This document shows, piece by piece, positions 10,901-23,631 of a stretch of 64,000 nt of DNA. Position 1 is the first letter of the stretch. Every line of letters begins with the position of its first letter. Source of the DNA: Neopestalotiopsis rosae (taxonomy: Eukaryota > Ascomycota > Sordariomycetes > Amphisphaeriales > Sporocadaceae); NCBI GenBank assembly GCA_023078685.1, contig JALGAS010000006.1, positions 3,596,001 through 3,660,000 of the forward strand, given 5' to 3'. The translations under genes and the position numbers were made by a program. The notes beneath the pieces were generated by a model that was given only the letters and a program-made list of their open reading frames with translations, was not told where the DNA came from and ran no database searches.

Positions 10901-12448
10901 GGTTGTGCCATGGCGCAATGGCATCTCCTTGGTGTCTGCACTCATGATTGCGGGTATGTACTATTTGTTGATGGGGGAATGGTCGTAAATGGTTTCTGCG
11001 TAAGGCTATGTGATATTATTTGGATTCTCTCGAATCGCGGTGTTATGGGAATGGAGGTGAAAGGGTTTGCGACAATCAAGACTATAGGAGGTGCCGAGTA
11101 TATAAGGGATGACGGCCCGGGTATTTGGTTGGAGTGTCAGGTGTGTGTGTGCCAGGCCAGCCAGTCAATAAGCGTGTGTGGTCTCTCTGTCTCAAAAGGA
11201 GGTAAAGTAGTATCGTGAAGTGACGAGGGTCTTAGAGTTCGAGAGCACTTTAGCTAGGTGGATCCCTGCTGGCGATCTAAAATGACTGGAGATCTGGGAC
11301 CATCAAGCGGGCTTTGGCGGGCAGGAATGGGGAGCTGTGACGGAAGACCCTGTGAATCGCTGCCAGCTCGTGCGGCGCCACGTCCAGCAGCCGCGGAAAA
11401 TACCAGTTTGCAGGTTTGACAGCCGGCACTTTGCCTCAAATTGATCTAGAGCACATAAATAGATGGGAAAAGGGAGTCGATTGATAGGTGCACTGCTCGA
11501 TATTGAGGTCATACACTCGATTTCTGTGTCTAGGTTAGATGATTACAAAAAAAACCAAGACCCCTGGCCTAACAGTTGGTTGGGCTTTTGGGTCATTCTT
11601 TCCCTCTTTGTGTTTCTTTCCAACCGCCCAAGTGGAAGTTCGTCCAAGTGCGCAACGGCGGCGCACTGCACTATGGCCTTTGGCGGGACACAAAGAAAGC
11701 CAAAAGAAAGCGCCAAAGAAGAGTGACGTCAGGGCATTGGCTTGAAATTACCCCACGTGCTTGTCCTATCTTTTATCCGTGGGCGTTATCGGCATGCCAC
11801 CATCACTTCAATGCGGAATAGCTTCAGATGATTCCTGCCTTGATCGGTGCAACTAGTCGCACGCATCTACGCCACTTGACGCATGGCTCAACCTTATGAA
11901 TTTCCCTGTATTCAAAGAGGCAGCCAAGGTAATGATTGGGACGGCAGCGTGCTTCGCTCAGGAGTTGCCAAGACTGTTCTTTTGTATGTTGAATCGAACT
12001 GAACCAGTCTTGCAAAGATGCGATCATTTGCTGGGAGATGCAAGATGAGAGCTGAGAGTTGAGAGTTGCTGGTATTGACCGTTTTTGTGAGAAATTCAAT
12101 TCTAATGTAACCATGGGGGTATATTTGCGATACTAAAGTTGCACCAATTGTCGCAACTCCAAAGCGACAGCCCATCATCTACTGCTGGCGGCATACCCAT
12201 CTGCGGAAACGCGCCTGGGCTCAACGAACCCCATTATCCCAATAACCGTCCATATCCTATTGTAATCCTGCGCCTTGATGAAATATTCAAGTATAAACGC
12301 CTGTCATGCTAATGTAAAGTTTCATCTCCGCTCCTAATCCAAGAACGCCTTCTCATTGGTGTCATACGCCCAATGTATTATGCAGTGTAATTTGTTGCAA
12401 CTCGCCGTCGTCCGCCACGACAAATTGCTCAGAGTAGCTTGCGTCAAA
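10901..12448. other. Intergenic, no gene seen
   Basis: About 1.5 kb between the Slm1-like start and the stop codon of the arrestin gene. Open frames on both strands (for example 11824-12114 minus) lack recognisable features. Confidence 0.55.
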
Positions 12449-14523
12449 TCAGTGCCCGTGCCTTTGCTGCGTAAGACGCAAATGACGTTCACCATGACTG
12501 TCGCCAGGGTTTGACCGGTGCAAAAAGTTGAATCCCAAGGAGGAGTGGCTTCGTCGATTAGACGAGTTGCTGCGCGAATGGCTTCGCGTTCCAGGCTCAG
12601 TGGATGTCCCTCCCGTAGTCAGACCAGGCCGGTTTCCTCCTGCAATCGTTCCCTCTGTGATGGTGTCCAGGGGATCGTGCAGTTCGTGAAATGGCGTCCT
12701 CGTTGGAGATGTGGGCGCACTCATTGCTGAGTTGTAGTCAGGCAGAGCCAATGATCCCGTAAAACTTGCCGTCCTTGGGAGCGGTGTCCTCGTGGCTGTC
12801 GTATAGCTGGGAACCTTGCTCAGTTGGGCCAAATCCACCTCGAGATGTTCCGGTGTGCTGTGCCCGGAAACACCACCAGAGTGATCTTCTGCACTAGTCT
12901 GGCGAGACAACTCGGTTGAGTGTGGTTGCGAGGATTCTGCCGTGTGATCACCGTCGTTGAGCTGCAAGTAGGGTGTCGCAGTACCAGAATGAGGTTGCGA
13001 GTGAGGTTGAGATCCCACCGACGTGAACGACTGGTTCCTCCGGGAAGGATCCAGCGATACATTTTGAAGTCTCGAGCTAAGAGCTGCCGGTGTCACTGCA
13101 CCGTTTGCGAGTGCAGCCAGGTTCTCTGACGACCCTGCACGGGACTGGGAATAGAAAGGACTAGCAAAGCCGCTCTGGAGGCCGCTATAGATTCCACCTG
13201 GAGTCATCATGCCGGGTGTCATCATGCCGCTGGGGTCGACATCATCGTATAGCTGGTCGAGAACATGCATGCCATAGCCTGGTGGGGCCATGTTGCTACT
13301 CTCAGCATCTGTCCTTCTCTCGCTCGAGGTCTCTGCCGAATCCTGAGAAACGATGTTGCCATCGTCATCAAGCGGCATGTTGGGCGAGATAAAGATGGTC
13401 ACGGGCAGAGTTGCTCGCAGCTGTCGAGGCAATTAGCGAATGCGCTTTAGGTGAATACCATACAGGTCCAAATCTTACCTCAGAGATGTGTCCATCGGGA
13501 TTCTTGAGTGCAACTGTGAGCTTGACCTTATGGCGAATCTTAATTCCGTGGACGTTGCAGTCTTGCAGGCATTTTGTCAACTTCTTCGGCAGAGGCAGCT
13601 CCTTGTTGACAGCCCAACCATCCTGTCCAGTCTCGTCGATGTTGTCATTCCAACTCTCCTCGCGATTGACCTCAAACGACCAAGTGCACACCTCTCGCTC
13701 TGTCTTGTGAGTCTTCGAAGCCGTTCCGAGATTTGATACGCTGAACTCCTGAGTCTCGAGAAGTTTAACGGTAATCTCACCCATGTCCAAGCCCTTGAGG
13801 AGTGGCGTAAATCTCATCTCCAACGGAACGGTGCTACCGAAGACGAGGGCCTTTTGGGGAATGACCACAGAGTATTCAATCTTGTTTGGCCAGATGTTCT
13901 CTACACTCATGGCATGGTTGAATTCCAGAGCGGTCGGGTCCAGAGTACGAATGACTCTGACGCGCTTGTATGCATGATGGTTCTTGGCCAATTTTCCTCG
14001 AGAGACAGTCGCCTTCAAGACGTAGCTGATACTTGTTTGGTATAGACCCTCAACGCTTTCTGCCGAGTCGCCGGGAAGTAGGAGTTCGAATGGCCACTCG
14101 TAATTTCCCGCAGCGAGGATCTGGCCATGAGATTGCGGTCCTCCAATGAAGGGATTCCAACTGTGCTTCAGTATAGTCGTTGTCTTGTCGACCTTCTGGT
14201 TGTGGATTCCAGTGGGGGTCTGTTTCGCCTCGATCCAAGCAATTCGGCAGTTTCCTAGGAGTCTGAGGTGAACGTCCTCGACCCGTAGTGGCTCTCTTAA
14301 ACAGAGCACCACGTTTCCCTTGAGGAGCTGACCGGCAGCCTCGTGCTCGTTGCCTCGAAAAACGATGAAGTCATTCTCAAGACTGCAAGACAGAATGGCA
14401 TTGTTAGTCTAAAAGTTGCGCATGCATACGTCAGAGCTTGTGTAAGTGAGAAGAGACCCACCGAATTTCGAAAAGCGTGCAGGAATGGCGATGGCCTGCA
14501 GTGATGGGGTTAAAAAACGGCAT
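12449..14523 (-). CDS. creD: Alpha-arrestin, CreD/ApyA (Rod1/Rog3) type
   Basis: Three exons (14523-14462, 14382-13479, 13420-12449), 645 residues; introns of 79 and 58 bases. The arrestin N-domain starts at FEIRLENDFIVFRG and includes ILAAGNYEWPF. The C-domain holds the conserved RTLDPTALEFNHAMSVENIW segment and HGIKIRHKVKL through ISELRATLPV, restored by the second splice. A PY motif, PPGY (368-371), can bind WW domains of a Nedd4-type ligase; an LPDY lies further on. In Aspergillus CreD works with HulA in transporter ubiquitination and opposes CreB/CreC. The paralogue ApyA is an alternative identity that sequence reading cannot exclude. The disordered tail carries a GMMTPGMMTPGG repeat. 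Confidence 0.85.
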
Positions 14524-14837
14524 AATCAATAGCTGCCAAAAGGCAGACTGTCAAGATGCCCGAGCAGTTTGCGATGTCTGGTAACGTCGGCGCAGACTAA
14601 AGACGCAATCGTGCGCAGATCAGACTGGGAGGATAAAAGCGGTAATTATGTTGGTAGTAAGATAGGCAATGGTGGTGTGGCTATGTCATGAATCAGAGTC
14701 GCCTGGTAAGCGAAACTGATCGCAAAGCGACGGCAACGATTGCAAAGCTATAGCAATGGAGAATAGACAGAGAAGAGAGAAGAGAAAGAGGCGACAAGAA
14801 TCGTCCAGGTGGGACCACGATAGTTTTATCTACCTAC

Positions 14838-14865
14838 GACTGACAGACAGACAGACTGACTGACT
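14838..14865. repeat. GACT/GACA tetranucleotide microsatellite
   Basis: About seven consecutive four-base units alternating GACT and GACA, about 315 bases upstream of the arrestin start codon. Confidence 0.8.
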
Positions 14866-17800
14866 ACTTGCAGTTACGAGTGACTACCGGCCAGGCCCAA
14901 GCATCGATACGTGAACCCTGAATGGTGACTGACCGACCCGGGCTGCTGATGAGTGATTAGGTACATTGGTAGTAGCCAGGCGACGGGAGCGGCGAAAATG
15001 AATCGCTGGAACATTGCACCGGCCGCAATCGCACGAGGGAAAGTGATGAGGTAGGTACCTGCCAAGAATTGTGCCAAAGCCAGCCACAAGGCCCTAGAAG
15101 CGGTTTTTTTCAATGTTGCAAGGGCCCCCATCGTAACGGAAAGAGGTAACAAACCAGAAACTAGACGCTGCAAAAAATATAATCGACTAAACGGAAAGCC
15201 CAATCTTAGTGGGGTCCAGAAAGTACAATGTATCACTGCATATGGCGGATGGCTGCTAAAAGGACGCACCAGCTTGAGGTTAAGGTATTCCTTGTCCCTC
15301 ACATACTATTGCTCCCTCCCAGTGGATCGCTCATCCCGCTCAGAGTTTTGATGGTGGGGGTTCGAGTTTTCCTTCGATTTTCCCTTTTTTTTTTTTACCG
15401 TAATCGATGTACCGACCCACGCGCAGGTCCTATATAAAGGTACATCCTTGCTATCCTTGCCCGTCCAGGGGAAAACATTCGGCAGCAGCAGCCAAAGCCA
15501 ACAGTCCTGCAGCCCCTTCCATTTGGGGGGCCACCTGAACAGCAAAACAGCAGCAACTGTGCGCTGCGTGACTCGTGCAAGCTAGCGGCGAACATGTAAC
15601 AAATTTCAGACAGATTTACCACCCCCATCAGCCCCCCAGTCTTATTCCCGTTTGGTCCCGATGATAAGAGAAAATGGCTTATTACAGCTCATATTTATCA
15701 TATAGTATATATCCACTATATCAGGAGAGGTTAACATACGAGCGGTTGTCGATCCGGCTTGCCATCTCTGGCACGGAAAGGCGGCTGAGAGACCAGCAAC
15801 TGCAGATATGGATGTCTCGCGGCTACACTAACATAGTACGTATGCGCGGCGACGATATATGTCTTACAGTGACACACATTGACATTGCCGCTCGTAGAGA
15901 ATTGCAACGCTGAATAATATAAACTTTTCCTGATGGTATATACTGCATGTGGTCCGTTTGCACTTGGTTGATCTACCGCCAGCGCGTCGTATTCACTACG
16001 GCCCTATGATGAATGATGGCATGTGCTATGTTAGATAGATCATCAGTAGTGACTGCCTTGTGCATGTCAGATCAAATGAATCGTTCTGTACATGTTGGGA
16101 AGGCACCAGTCGCTCCAAGGTTCGACTAACAATTGGCAACCTCGAAGCTTCTGCAGGCCCTTCTTGCCCATACTGATGTGGTTGTCTGCAGAGACTACTA
16201 CTTCTGGCCATCGTCAAGAGACTTCTTTTACAACTCATCCAAGCGGCAACTCAACAGCCACAAGCTCCATTTTTTCCGGCGAGAACGAAATGCGCCATGT
16301 AGCATATCAGTTGCTTGCAACTCTATTGTTGACTCATCAATGGTGATTTTCCGACACAACTGTAGATCCGGACTCGTTTCAATGAAGACGGACGACTATT
16401 CTTGACTTACCTGCGACCAGCTACCACGGCGAAGTTCAAAGCTTAGTGTACTGCTCTGACATGGCGCTTTCGTGATCCACAGCTTGTGTACACAAACATG
16501 GTCTGATACGTCGACCCTTCGATATGCGGATCATGTAAGGCTCACTCTTTCTTAGTGGACAAGAAACAGAAAAAAGAAAACGGTTCGGTACATTCCACCA
16601 GAAAGCGTTCCACCGTACCGTCGAGCTAGTATTTTACGGACACGGAGCAGCTGTTCCAATTGCCAACAAGGTCCCGAGTCCTTTGAAGCTGTCACCCAAG
16701 CAAGACAAGTCTCTCAAGTCCATTCTGCTGCCCAGTGCCGGGCGTCGAAAACCCATGCAGCGATCCAAACCTGGTAGTGGAGATACCAAGGACGGGAGCT
16801 TGCAGGGATACCTCAAGTCTTGGGAGTCTTGGGTCTTCGTGGGACTTCTGCCACCTTCTCATTGCACCATATCCCGTCGCGTCGCCTTCTTTCCCACATA
16901 GTACCGTCGGTTGCCGATCAGAAGGGTTTTACTGCAAGCAATGCATCTAGGTAGACTCGTGACACGCCCATTTCCTCGTCTGCCCAAAAGGGCTGCACAT
17001 GCCGCTGTACAGTTGGGAAAAGGCCTCAGGAGGAAGGCTGCGGCCGAGAGCATCGGCGGCGAATCAATCCACCGATCGTGTCAGCCGAGCCGGATATTGA
17101 TGCCAACCAGGCAGGGTCCAGGCATCGCACGCGTGGGATGAAATGAGTCGATCGGAACTTATCAGTCCATCGACCGAGCGAGGCTTGTGAGCGCATTGCA
17201 AACCAATCCCGAATTCGGGAAAGGTTTCTGGACCTGTGAGCGCCTCATACAAGCGCTCACATATAACAGCGGGTCCGCGAATAGAGTTGCGTCTGTATGT
17301 ATGCCCGTATGTGCGTAGGTCTACGGAGCACACCATTACGGCAACCGCTCACAATACCGGATGCAACTCTTGCTCGACCCCGTCGAACGATCACGGAACG
17401 ATTTTCCTGCACGGCCCACGAAAGATTGTCAAGATCATACATATTATAGCGACCTTTCTTTTCACCGGCCTCGACGCATGCCGCATAAGCAATTCCGACC
17501 TCAACAACCGTCGAACAGCGAAGCAAACACACAAAAGTATTCACCTATGCTGCGCAGCCTCCCTGAGACGAACTCGTGGGTTATCTCTTGCCCTCTACTG
17601 TGTACTACTACGCTACACTTCAGCTGCTTACTGGACGGGCACCAAGAAACATATGTGGGTATATCCACTTCCAGCCAGCCGCTCGTAAATTATTTGGGCC
17701 CGCGAGCGAAACGAGTCTCTCTCCTTACATCGACCACTACAAATTTGAGGTACCCCAGGTTGCCCTCAGATATCATGCCTCTCGCTTAGGCACACCTTGC

Positions 17801-20800
17801 AGTATCTCACATCCCTTTACAGAGACATACATCGACTCTAGGACTTCACCAGGTTCGGCAACATGACGGCAACATGTTGTTGCTACTGGCCGTGGTAGAA
17901 TCGCAACAAGTGTGCTGTACCAAAAGATAAGAGATCACGAAACAAAGACATACCCTCGCCTCGTCGCGAGCCATCAAATTCTTAGCAGCACGCTAAGAGA
18001 TCCCAATGGACGGCTCATGCTGTATCTTTCCGTGACAAGCTCGCCATTCTTAGATCCACTCTGCCAGGGCAATAAATCTTGGACGACTGACATCAGCAAA
18101 CCAGCCAAGGACCGATAAGGACGCCCCTCTTCGTATATGTTTCTGACAACAACATGGCAACATGACGCAGCTTCCCGCGATTGCAGAGGCCAAGAGACGA
18201 GCCTGCATCTGACCGGCTTGCCTGATTTCTACGAACCGAGCCATATACGTACTCTGTGCTGGGCTGGGGGCATGAAACGCGCAGCAGAGCCAAGAATCTA
18301 ATACCCTGATACTAGGGTTCAGCCCCCTTCTCGATAGTACGACGTAGTAATAGTCCTACGAGTATACATGCCAATGTGCGCAAAGATCACCACGCTCCAT
18401 ATCCGACATTGCCTCGTCCCAAGACAGCAAGACGCTGGGTATATCACAGCTGCAGACAGCGGTTTTACCCGAACAGCAAAAACTTCAAGGATTGTGTATA
18501 GTGGATACCATATTCGAACCCACGGTTGCGGCGGAGCTTCACGGATGGGTACCGTTTCAAGCAGCAGGCATTACCGTCAAGAAGGAGCTCTGAAGAGATT
18601 CTAGACCTTGAGTTCGCCAGACACGTGGGGTGCGAGAAAGCCCAAATGGCTTACAACATTCGCTGCTTGGCTGCCACTATCAGGCGCACAGGGCTAGAGG
18701 CGGCGGCTGATTAGGCGGTAGGTAGGGGTGCGCCAGACTTATATCGGACCGTTCAAGAATTTTTGACGGGACCTTGAGATTTCACGCATTAGGCTTTTCC
18801 AACCAAGGCCGACTAGCTGCGGTAGGTACAAGACAAATTTGCAAGAGGCCGGGTCTGCCAGTCTCAGGATCTGCGAACAACGACAAGGCAATGACGAAAT
18901 GTTCAACAACTATTCGTTGGTCGTCGTAATAGCAATCGTCGTCCCACTGGTGTATAGGGCCGACTCGACCTTTTGCCTTTTTTTCCGACGAGACATAACA
19001 GAATCATACGGTAGGCTGCAGGTACATGCGCATGTACGTTTCAAAGATATCTGCACTAGGTACCGTATCTATCTGGTGTTTGTGTGTCTGCTTATTACGT
19101 TGTTAGACCTTGCTAAATCGGGCACTTATCTTCACATGCGTTTCTTGATCTGGGCTTCTGAGTTTCTTCTAGCGCCGATATCACCGACAAACTCTATTTG
19201 TTGATTGGCGTCAAGATTCGCAAAGGGAGACGGGCGGTCATCCCGTGGCGTTGAACTAACGCTCGCTTGGCGCCTCTGATCAAAAGACCCTTGGACTCAT
19301 CGGTAATCACCACAAAAAAAAAAAAACACCCGACGACATCAACAACGATAATTCATGATTAGGCACAAAATATACACGCACGGGATTGTGGCTTTCTTTT
19401 GTGACCCTATACCACTGCACTTGGCATGCAAGCCTGCATATGGTAGGTGCTACAAACCGACCCATCTTGTACTGGCACTGGATCGTCAGGGGCATGAGAT
19501 CTCATGAGAGAATAGCATGATCTTTTCTCCTGTTTCCACACATTAAACTCCTGCAACAATGCTGATCAATGCAAGATGTGTTGGCCACAAAGAAAATAGG
19601 TGAAACTTGAAATGTTCGTGCTAACAGGTCTGAGAGCAACATGAGTAATAAAAGCTCCGAGTCTATTATACAGTTCTATCCATATCTATGCAGGAAATAT
19701 TTCTCGCTGCTTTTCCGTCTGATATCTGACTGCATTACACCGCTTCCTCGACGGGAGCTTGATAATTTTAGTGATGCTGTCGCAGCGCTAAAGCATTTGG
19801 GACCGACCCCGTCACGGTGGATGTAATCAATATGTCTCTCGAGATTACCACCGTATAATAGATCATGGTAAGCTCGAGCCCAGTCCAGCCCAGCCACGGG
19901 AGTCGGGACCGTTGCGAAAATAAGGAGGCAGGCAAGCAAGCAAACAATAAAAGCCCCTCGAAATATTACAAGCTGCTAGGGCCCCATTGATACTATTGAG
20001 AACAACTGGTAGACATATTCCATATGAATTACAAAAACATAATCTCACGTAACCCCCCAACAATTTACACATTAAACGACGTCCATCAAAAAGAACGAGA
20101 CCAAAGTCCAAGCTCGTCTTAGCACCACTCTGCAAAAGACTGGTTGACGGGGCATCTCTTTTACATACACTAGGACACTTTTTCAACGCATATCAGTGGG
20201 ACTCTCGGTAGAGGGAGGGGGAAAAAAAAATTGGGAAAAAAAGAAACAAGGCCAAGGTCACTAAAAGCTTCCGGGCCGATTTCTCTAGTCTCCGTGTCAC
20301 AGATACCCGACCATTCTGCGCATTGTGACTGCGCCATTGGCCCCAACAGCAAGCAAACAGTTTCAACGCTCACTCCCGGGCAATGGGGGCTCCGTAGATT
20401 TTTTGTTGTCTGCTCCGTTCAGTGATGGATGATCTTTGTCCTGATGACTAACCGAGTCCACAAATGGGTCCTGCGGCCGTAACACACGCGCATATAGGGC
20501 TGTGCTGTGTGATCAATACCTAGTTTACGTACTCGATCATGTCGCCCAAATTCAATATTGACTCATGGCATTCAAGAATTACACATTGCATGACCAATAC
20601 CGCGTGCTATCCGACATCATACCTTAACGAGAAACACGTTCGAATTCATGGCAGGAGCCGGAATTGGTGGTTGGGAGACACCAAAAAATAAGAGATGTAG
20701 TCTTCTGCCTATGGGTATTTGTTATGTCATCCGGCACCGAAGCACGGTTTTTTCTGTACCACGTTGTACAGTTCCACTGACCACTGGGCCAAAGATATTG

Positions 20801-20973
20801 ATTGGATAATTAATACACGTGGTTCTGAGAGTTCAAGTGTGTCGCAATCCCTCCCTGGCTTCCAGTTTGAAAGGTTTGTGATTTTCCCATCATTCCCTCC
20901 AGTAGGAGCCTTTCATCATTAATTGGCTGCGCGAGAGGCGCTCGTCATCTTCTCCTTCAATTCCCACAAACTC

Positions 20974-21013
<40 letters not shown>

Positions 21014-21014
21014 G
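20974..21014. repeat. T24-A17 self-complementary tract
   Basis: A run of 24 T is followed directly by a run of 17 A, a perfect inverted repeat with no spacer. It lies 85 bases beyond the creC stop codon. Runs of this length are also prone to sequencing and assembly error. Confidence 0.9.
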
Positions 21015-21098
21015 CAACAGCGATCCAGGAGGACTATGCCAGATTGTCGAACAACAAGATGCACAGGTATCGTTGTGGCACACATTGACGTTCCGTTC

Positions 21099-23222
21099 TC
21101 AGGATGTGGCGTTGTCAGAAGGCCTAGTCCAGGTCCGAACATGACCTGTTGCATTTGTTAGCAAGAACTGTCATCTTTGTGATACGTTGCGAGACTGTTG
21201 GGTTGCCTACCAGTCTTACTGCTCGTCAAAATGGCATCTTCAGTGAATGTCAACCAGCAAAGAGGGTCCTTATCTGCTTTCTTTGTGAGCACTGGGGGCA
21301 GAATCGGAACACGACCTCTTGGTTCGACAGTGTGGTTGATGGCGCCATCTTCCTCATCATCGTCTCCTGTCAGTCCCGAATTGGATCTCAGCCTGGATGT
21401 TGAGGTGCCCTGAGTCTCTGCGCGGTGCAGGCCGGTGACACGAGAAGAGATGGAGTTCCGGTGTCTGACGGAAGTCTGAGGCAACATGTTAGCATCATGT
21501 TTGGAAAACAAGCTCAAGCTAAAAAGACTCACAGCCTTGGGAGTGTGTAACATTCCCACGTTGAAATCCCACAGACACAGTTTGCAGTCTTCGCCAACGC
21601 TGCCGAAGCGGTAATTTCTCTCGTCGCATCTCCACGGGTCAAAGGCTACTGCTGTGACCCATGAACCATGGCCTTGGCATCTTGCTATGATCGAGCCATC
21701 CGAGGGACACCAAATAGATATCAAATCGTCCTGACCGCCAGTCAAGACGTATTTGCCGTCAGGGGACCAGCAGACACTGATGAAGCCGCCATAATATGCC
21801 GGGAACAAACTCAAAAGCCTGTTGCAAAACATGTCAGGTACAAGACGAGGAAAAAAGGTCGGACCCTACTTACTTTTCATCCAGATAGTCGATTATGCGA
21901 AGCGTTCCGTCCTCTTGAACGACTGCCAGATGCCTGTTATCTGGCGAGAAGGAATACGCATTGATACGCTGGTGAGAGAGCTTCCACACGGCAACAGGGT
22001 TGACCTTTTGGTTCTTGGAATGGACCGACTTCTGGACCTGCATACGCTTGGAGAACTCGACTCGCGCTTCAGTGTTTTCCTCGGGTGACTCCTCTTCATC
22101 TGGATTGAAGCTGGCGTCTTCCTTCTCCTTGTCGTATACAACTAATGAGCCATCCATATGTGCTGCAAGAAATAAGTTTTCGGCGCCCGGGATCCACCGA
22201 ATCTGTGATACTGGCGTCTTGTTGATAACACCCTATATGAAGCTCATCAGCAACGAATCTGGGGGAGCGGAGGCCGTCTCATCCTACATTCTTGTTCAGT
22301 CTGGTGTATCTTTGTGAGATGGGCTCCCACCAAATAATTTCTCCTGTTGAGAATCCCATGATAACGTCTAAATGTCCGGTCGCTTTGGTGACTTGGTTCA
22401 CGTCATGGCTAAGACAATGCGCTTTTGTAAACAAAATTTTGGTCAAGTAGTCGGACTTTGAGGACGAAGACAAATCTAGCCATTGAAATGCACGGTTAAT
22501 GTTGGCAAATGCGAAAACGCCGTCGTTTGATCTCTCCTGTAGCTTCTTGGAAAGGGTCTCGTTGATGATGACACGTGAGATGAATGACGAATTACTCTTA
22601 GTCATGTTGTTCTTGGGCTTTCGCCTCTTGTTCAGATCTTTAGTCTTCTCAGGCGCAAGTAGAGTGTTGCCTTCTCCGAAAGCTGGCGCCGATACCGCAT
22701 TCAGTGATACTGGTGCCTCGCTCAACGAGGTTCCTTGGCCCTCGCCATCACTGCTCATTTTCGCATCATTCGAGTATCGTCCCTCGTTCGGGTGCTCAGC
22801 GATGCTGGTGGAAAGAGCCGATGCTGAAGGATAACGAAAGAAAGTCGGCGGCGGAGACTTTGTCTCCAGACTGATCAGTGATATACGTGTGCCAGCCGTC
22901 GCAGGCTGTGGTGTGGTGGCCAATGGATTCGGATTCACAATGGGCGCTTCGGAGGGATGCGGCGGTGGTGTCGCAAGGTGCAGGTCTTCCTTGAGCACAT
23001 ATGTACCCTCGCCAGCTTGGAATGAGTCTTCGGGTGTTGAGAGGACATTGTTCGTCTCTATCATGGGTGTCGCATGACCAGCAGCAATGGCAGCATTGTA
23101 TGCCGCCTGTGTTGGATAGCGCGGCGGAGGTGGTAAAACGCTGGCGATTCGTTTTGTCAGTGACTGTAACTGGTCGCCGTGTAGAGTCTCGGAGTATGAT
23201 CCTCAAGATTGACTTACAACAT
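21099..23222 (-). CDS. creC: CreC, WD40 partner of the CreB deubiquitinase
   Basis: Six exons (23222-23218, 23140-22288, 22232-21874, 21818-21533, 21475-21211, 21145-21099) give 604 residues, close to known CreC proteins. Introns are 77, 55, 55, 57 and 65 bases with clear branch sites. The product starts [18 protein letters not shown] and has the conserved [20 protein letters not shown] block. WD40 repeats follow ([37 protein letters not shown]) and the end is [10 protein letters not shown]. CreC (WDR20-like) stabilises and activates CreB, which deubiquitinates components of carbon catabolite repression and of permease turnover. The first coding exon is only 5 bases. Intron 4 is in phase and stop-free, so its retention would insert 19 residues into the WD40 part. 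Confidence 0.93.
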
Positions 23223-23601
23223 GATGAGGAAATATGCTCTTAGCCAATGTGTGAATTATATAGTATAAACCAAGGGACACCCAATCAGTTGTTGCGGATA
23301 ATCAAACCACTATATTCGTGGAACACAGAACAATGTTTGGTTAGATCAGACCTCGGCCATGGAGGAGTGCGGGTGGAACGTGGGGCCGAGTTTATGTAGG
23401 TACGGTCAACCTAGTGGCACGGTTTGATTTTCGATACGAGCGCTTTGGCGACCTGATTAGAGGCGGTTGCGTTTGCGAATGGCGATGCTCAGTGTGGAAG
23501 CGAGGGTTCGAGGAGTGGCGGATGAGGAGAAGGAGGAGTTGAAGGAGGCATTTGCGACGGACGAGCAAATAGAAAGCGAAGCCCTTGCTAGAGAGACGAC
23601 A

Positions 23602-23631
23602 AGGTCTAGGTCCAGGTCCAGGTCCAGGTGT
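23602..23631. repeat. AGGTCC hexamer repeat
   Basis: About five consecutive hexamers: AGGTCT, three AGGTCC and AGGTGT. It encodes Arg-Ser dipeptides in one frame but lies in an intergenic region. Confidence 0.75.

Larger units (their letters stand above)
14524..21098. other. Long intergenic region, no gene seen
   Basis: About 6.6 kb between the arrestin start and the creC stop. The longest frames (for example 14874-15302 minus, 17236-17688 plus, 17361-17789 plus) overlap one another in several frames and show no domain, signal peptide or believable splice pattern. It contains a GACT/GACA tetranucleotide repeat (14838-14865), an A14 run near 19313 and a T24A17 tract (20974-21014). Non-coding transcripts or small genes cannot be ruled out. 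Confidence 0.5.

Noticed and set aside
14874..15302. 142-codon minus-strand frame upstream of the arrestin gene
   Set aside because: Although partly hydrophobic, it has no clear topology, no splice partners and overlaps promoter-like low-complexity sequence.
12449..23222. Catabolite-repression gene cluster
   Set aside because: Only two network genes are near each other; creB, hulA and creA are not in the window, so a cluster is not claimed.
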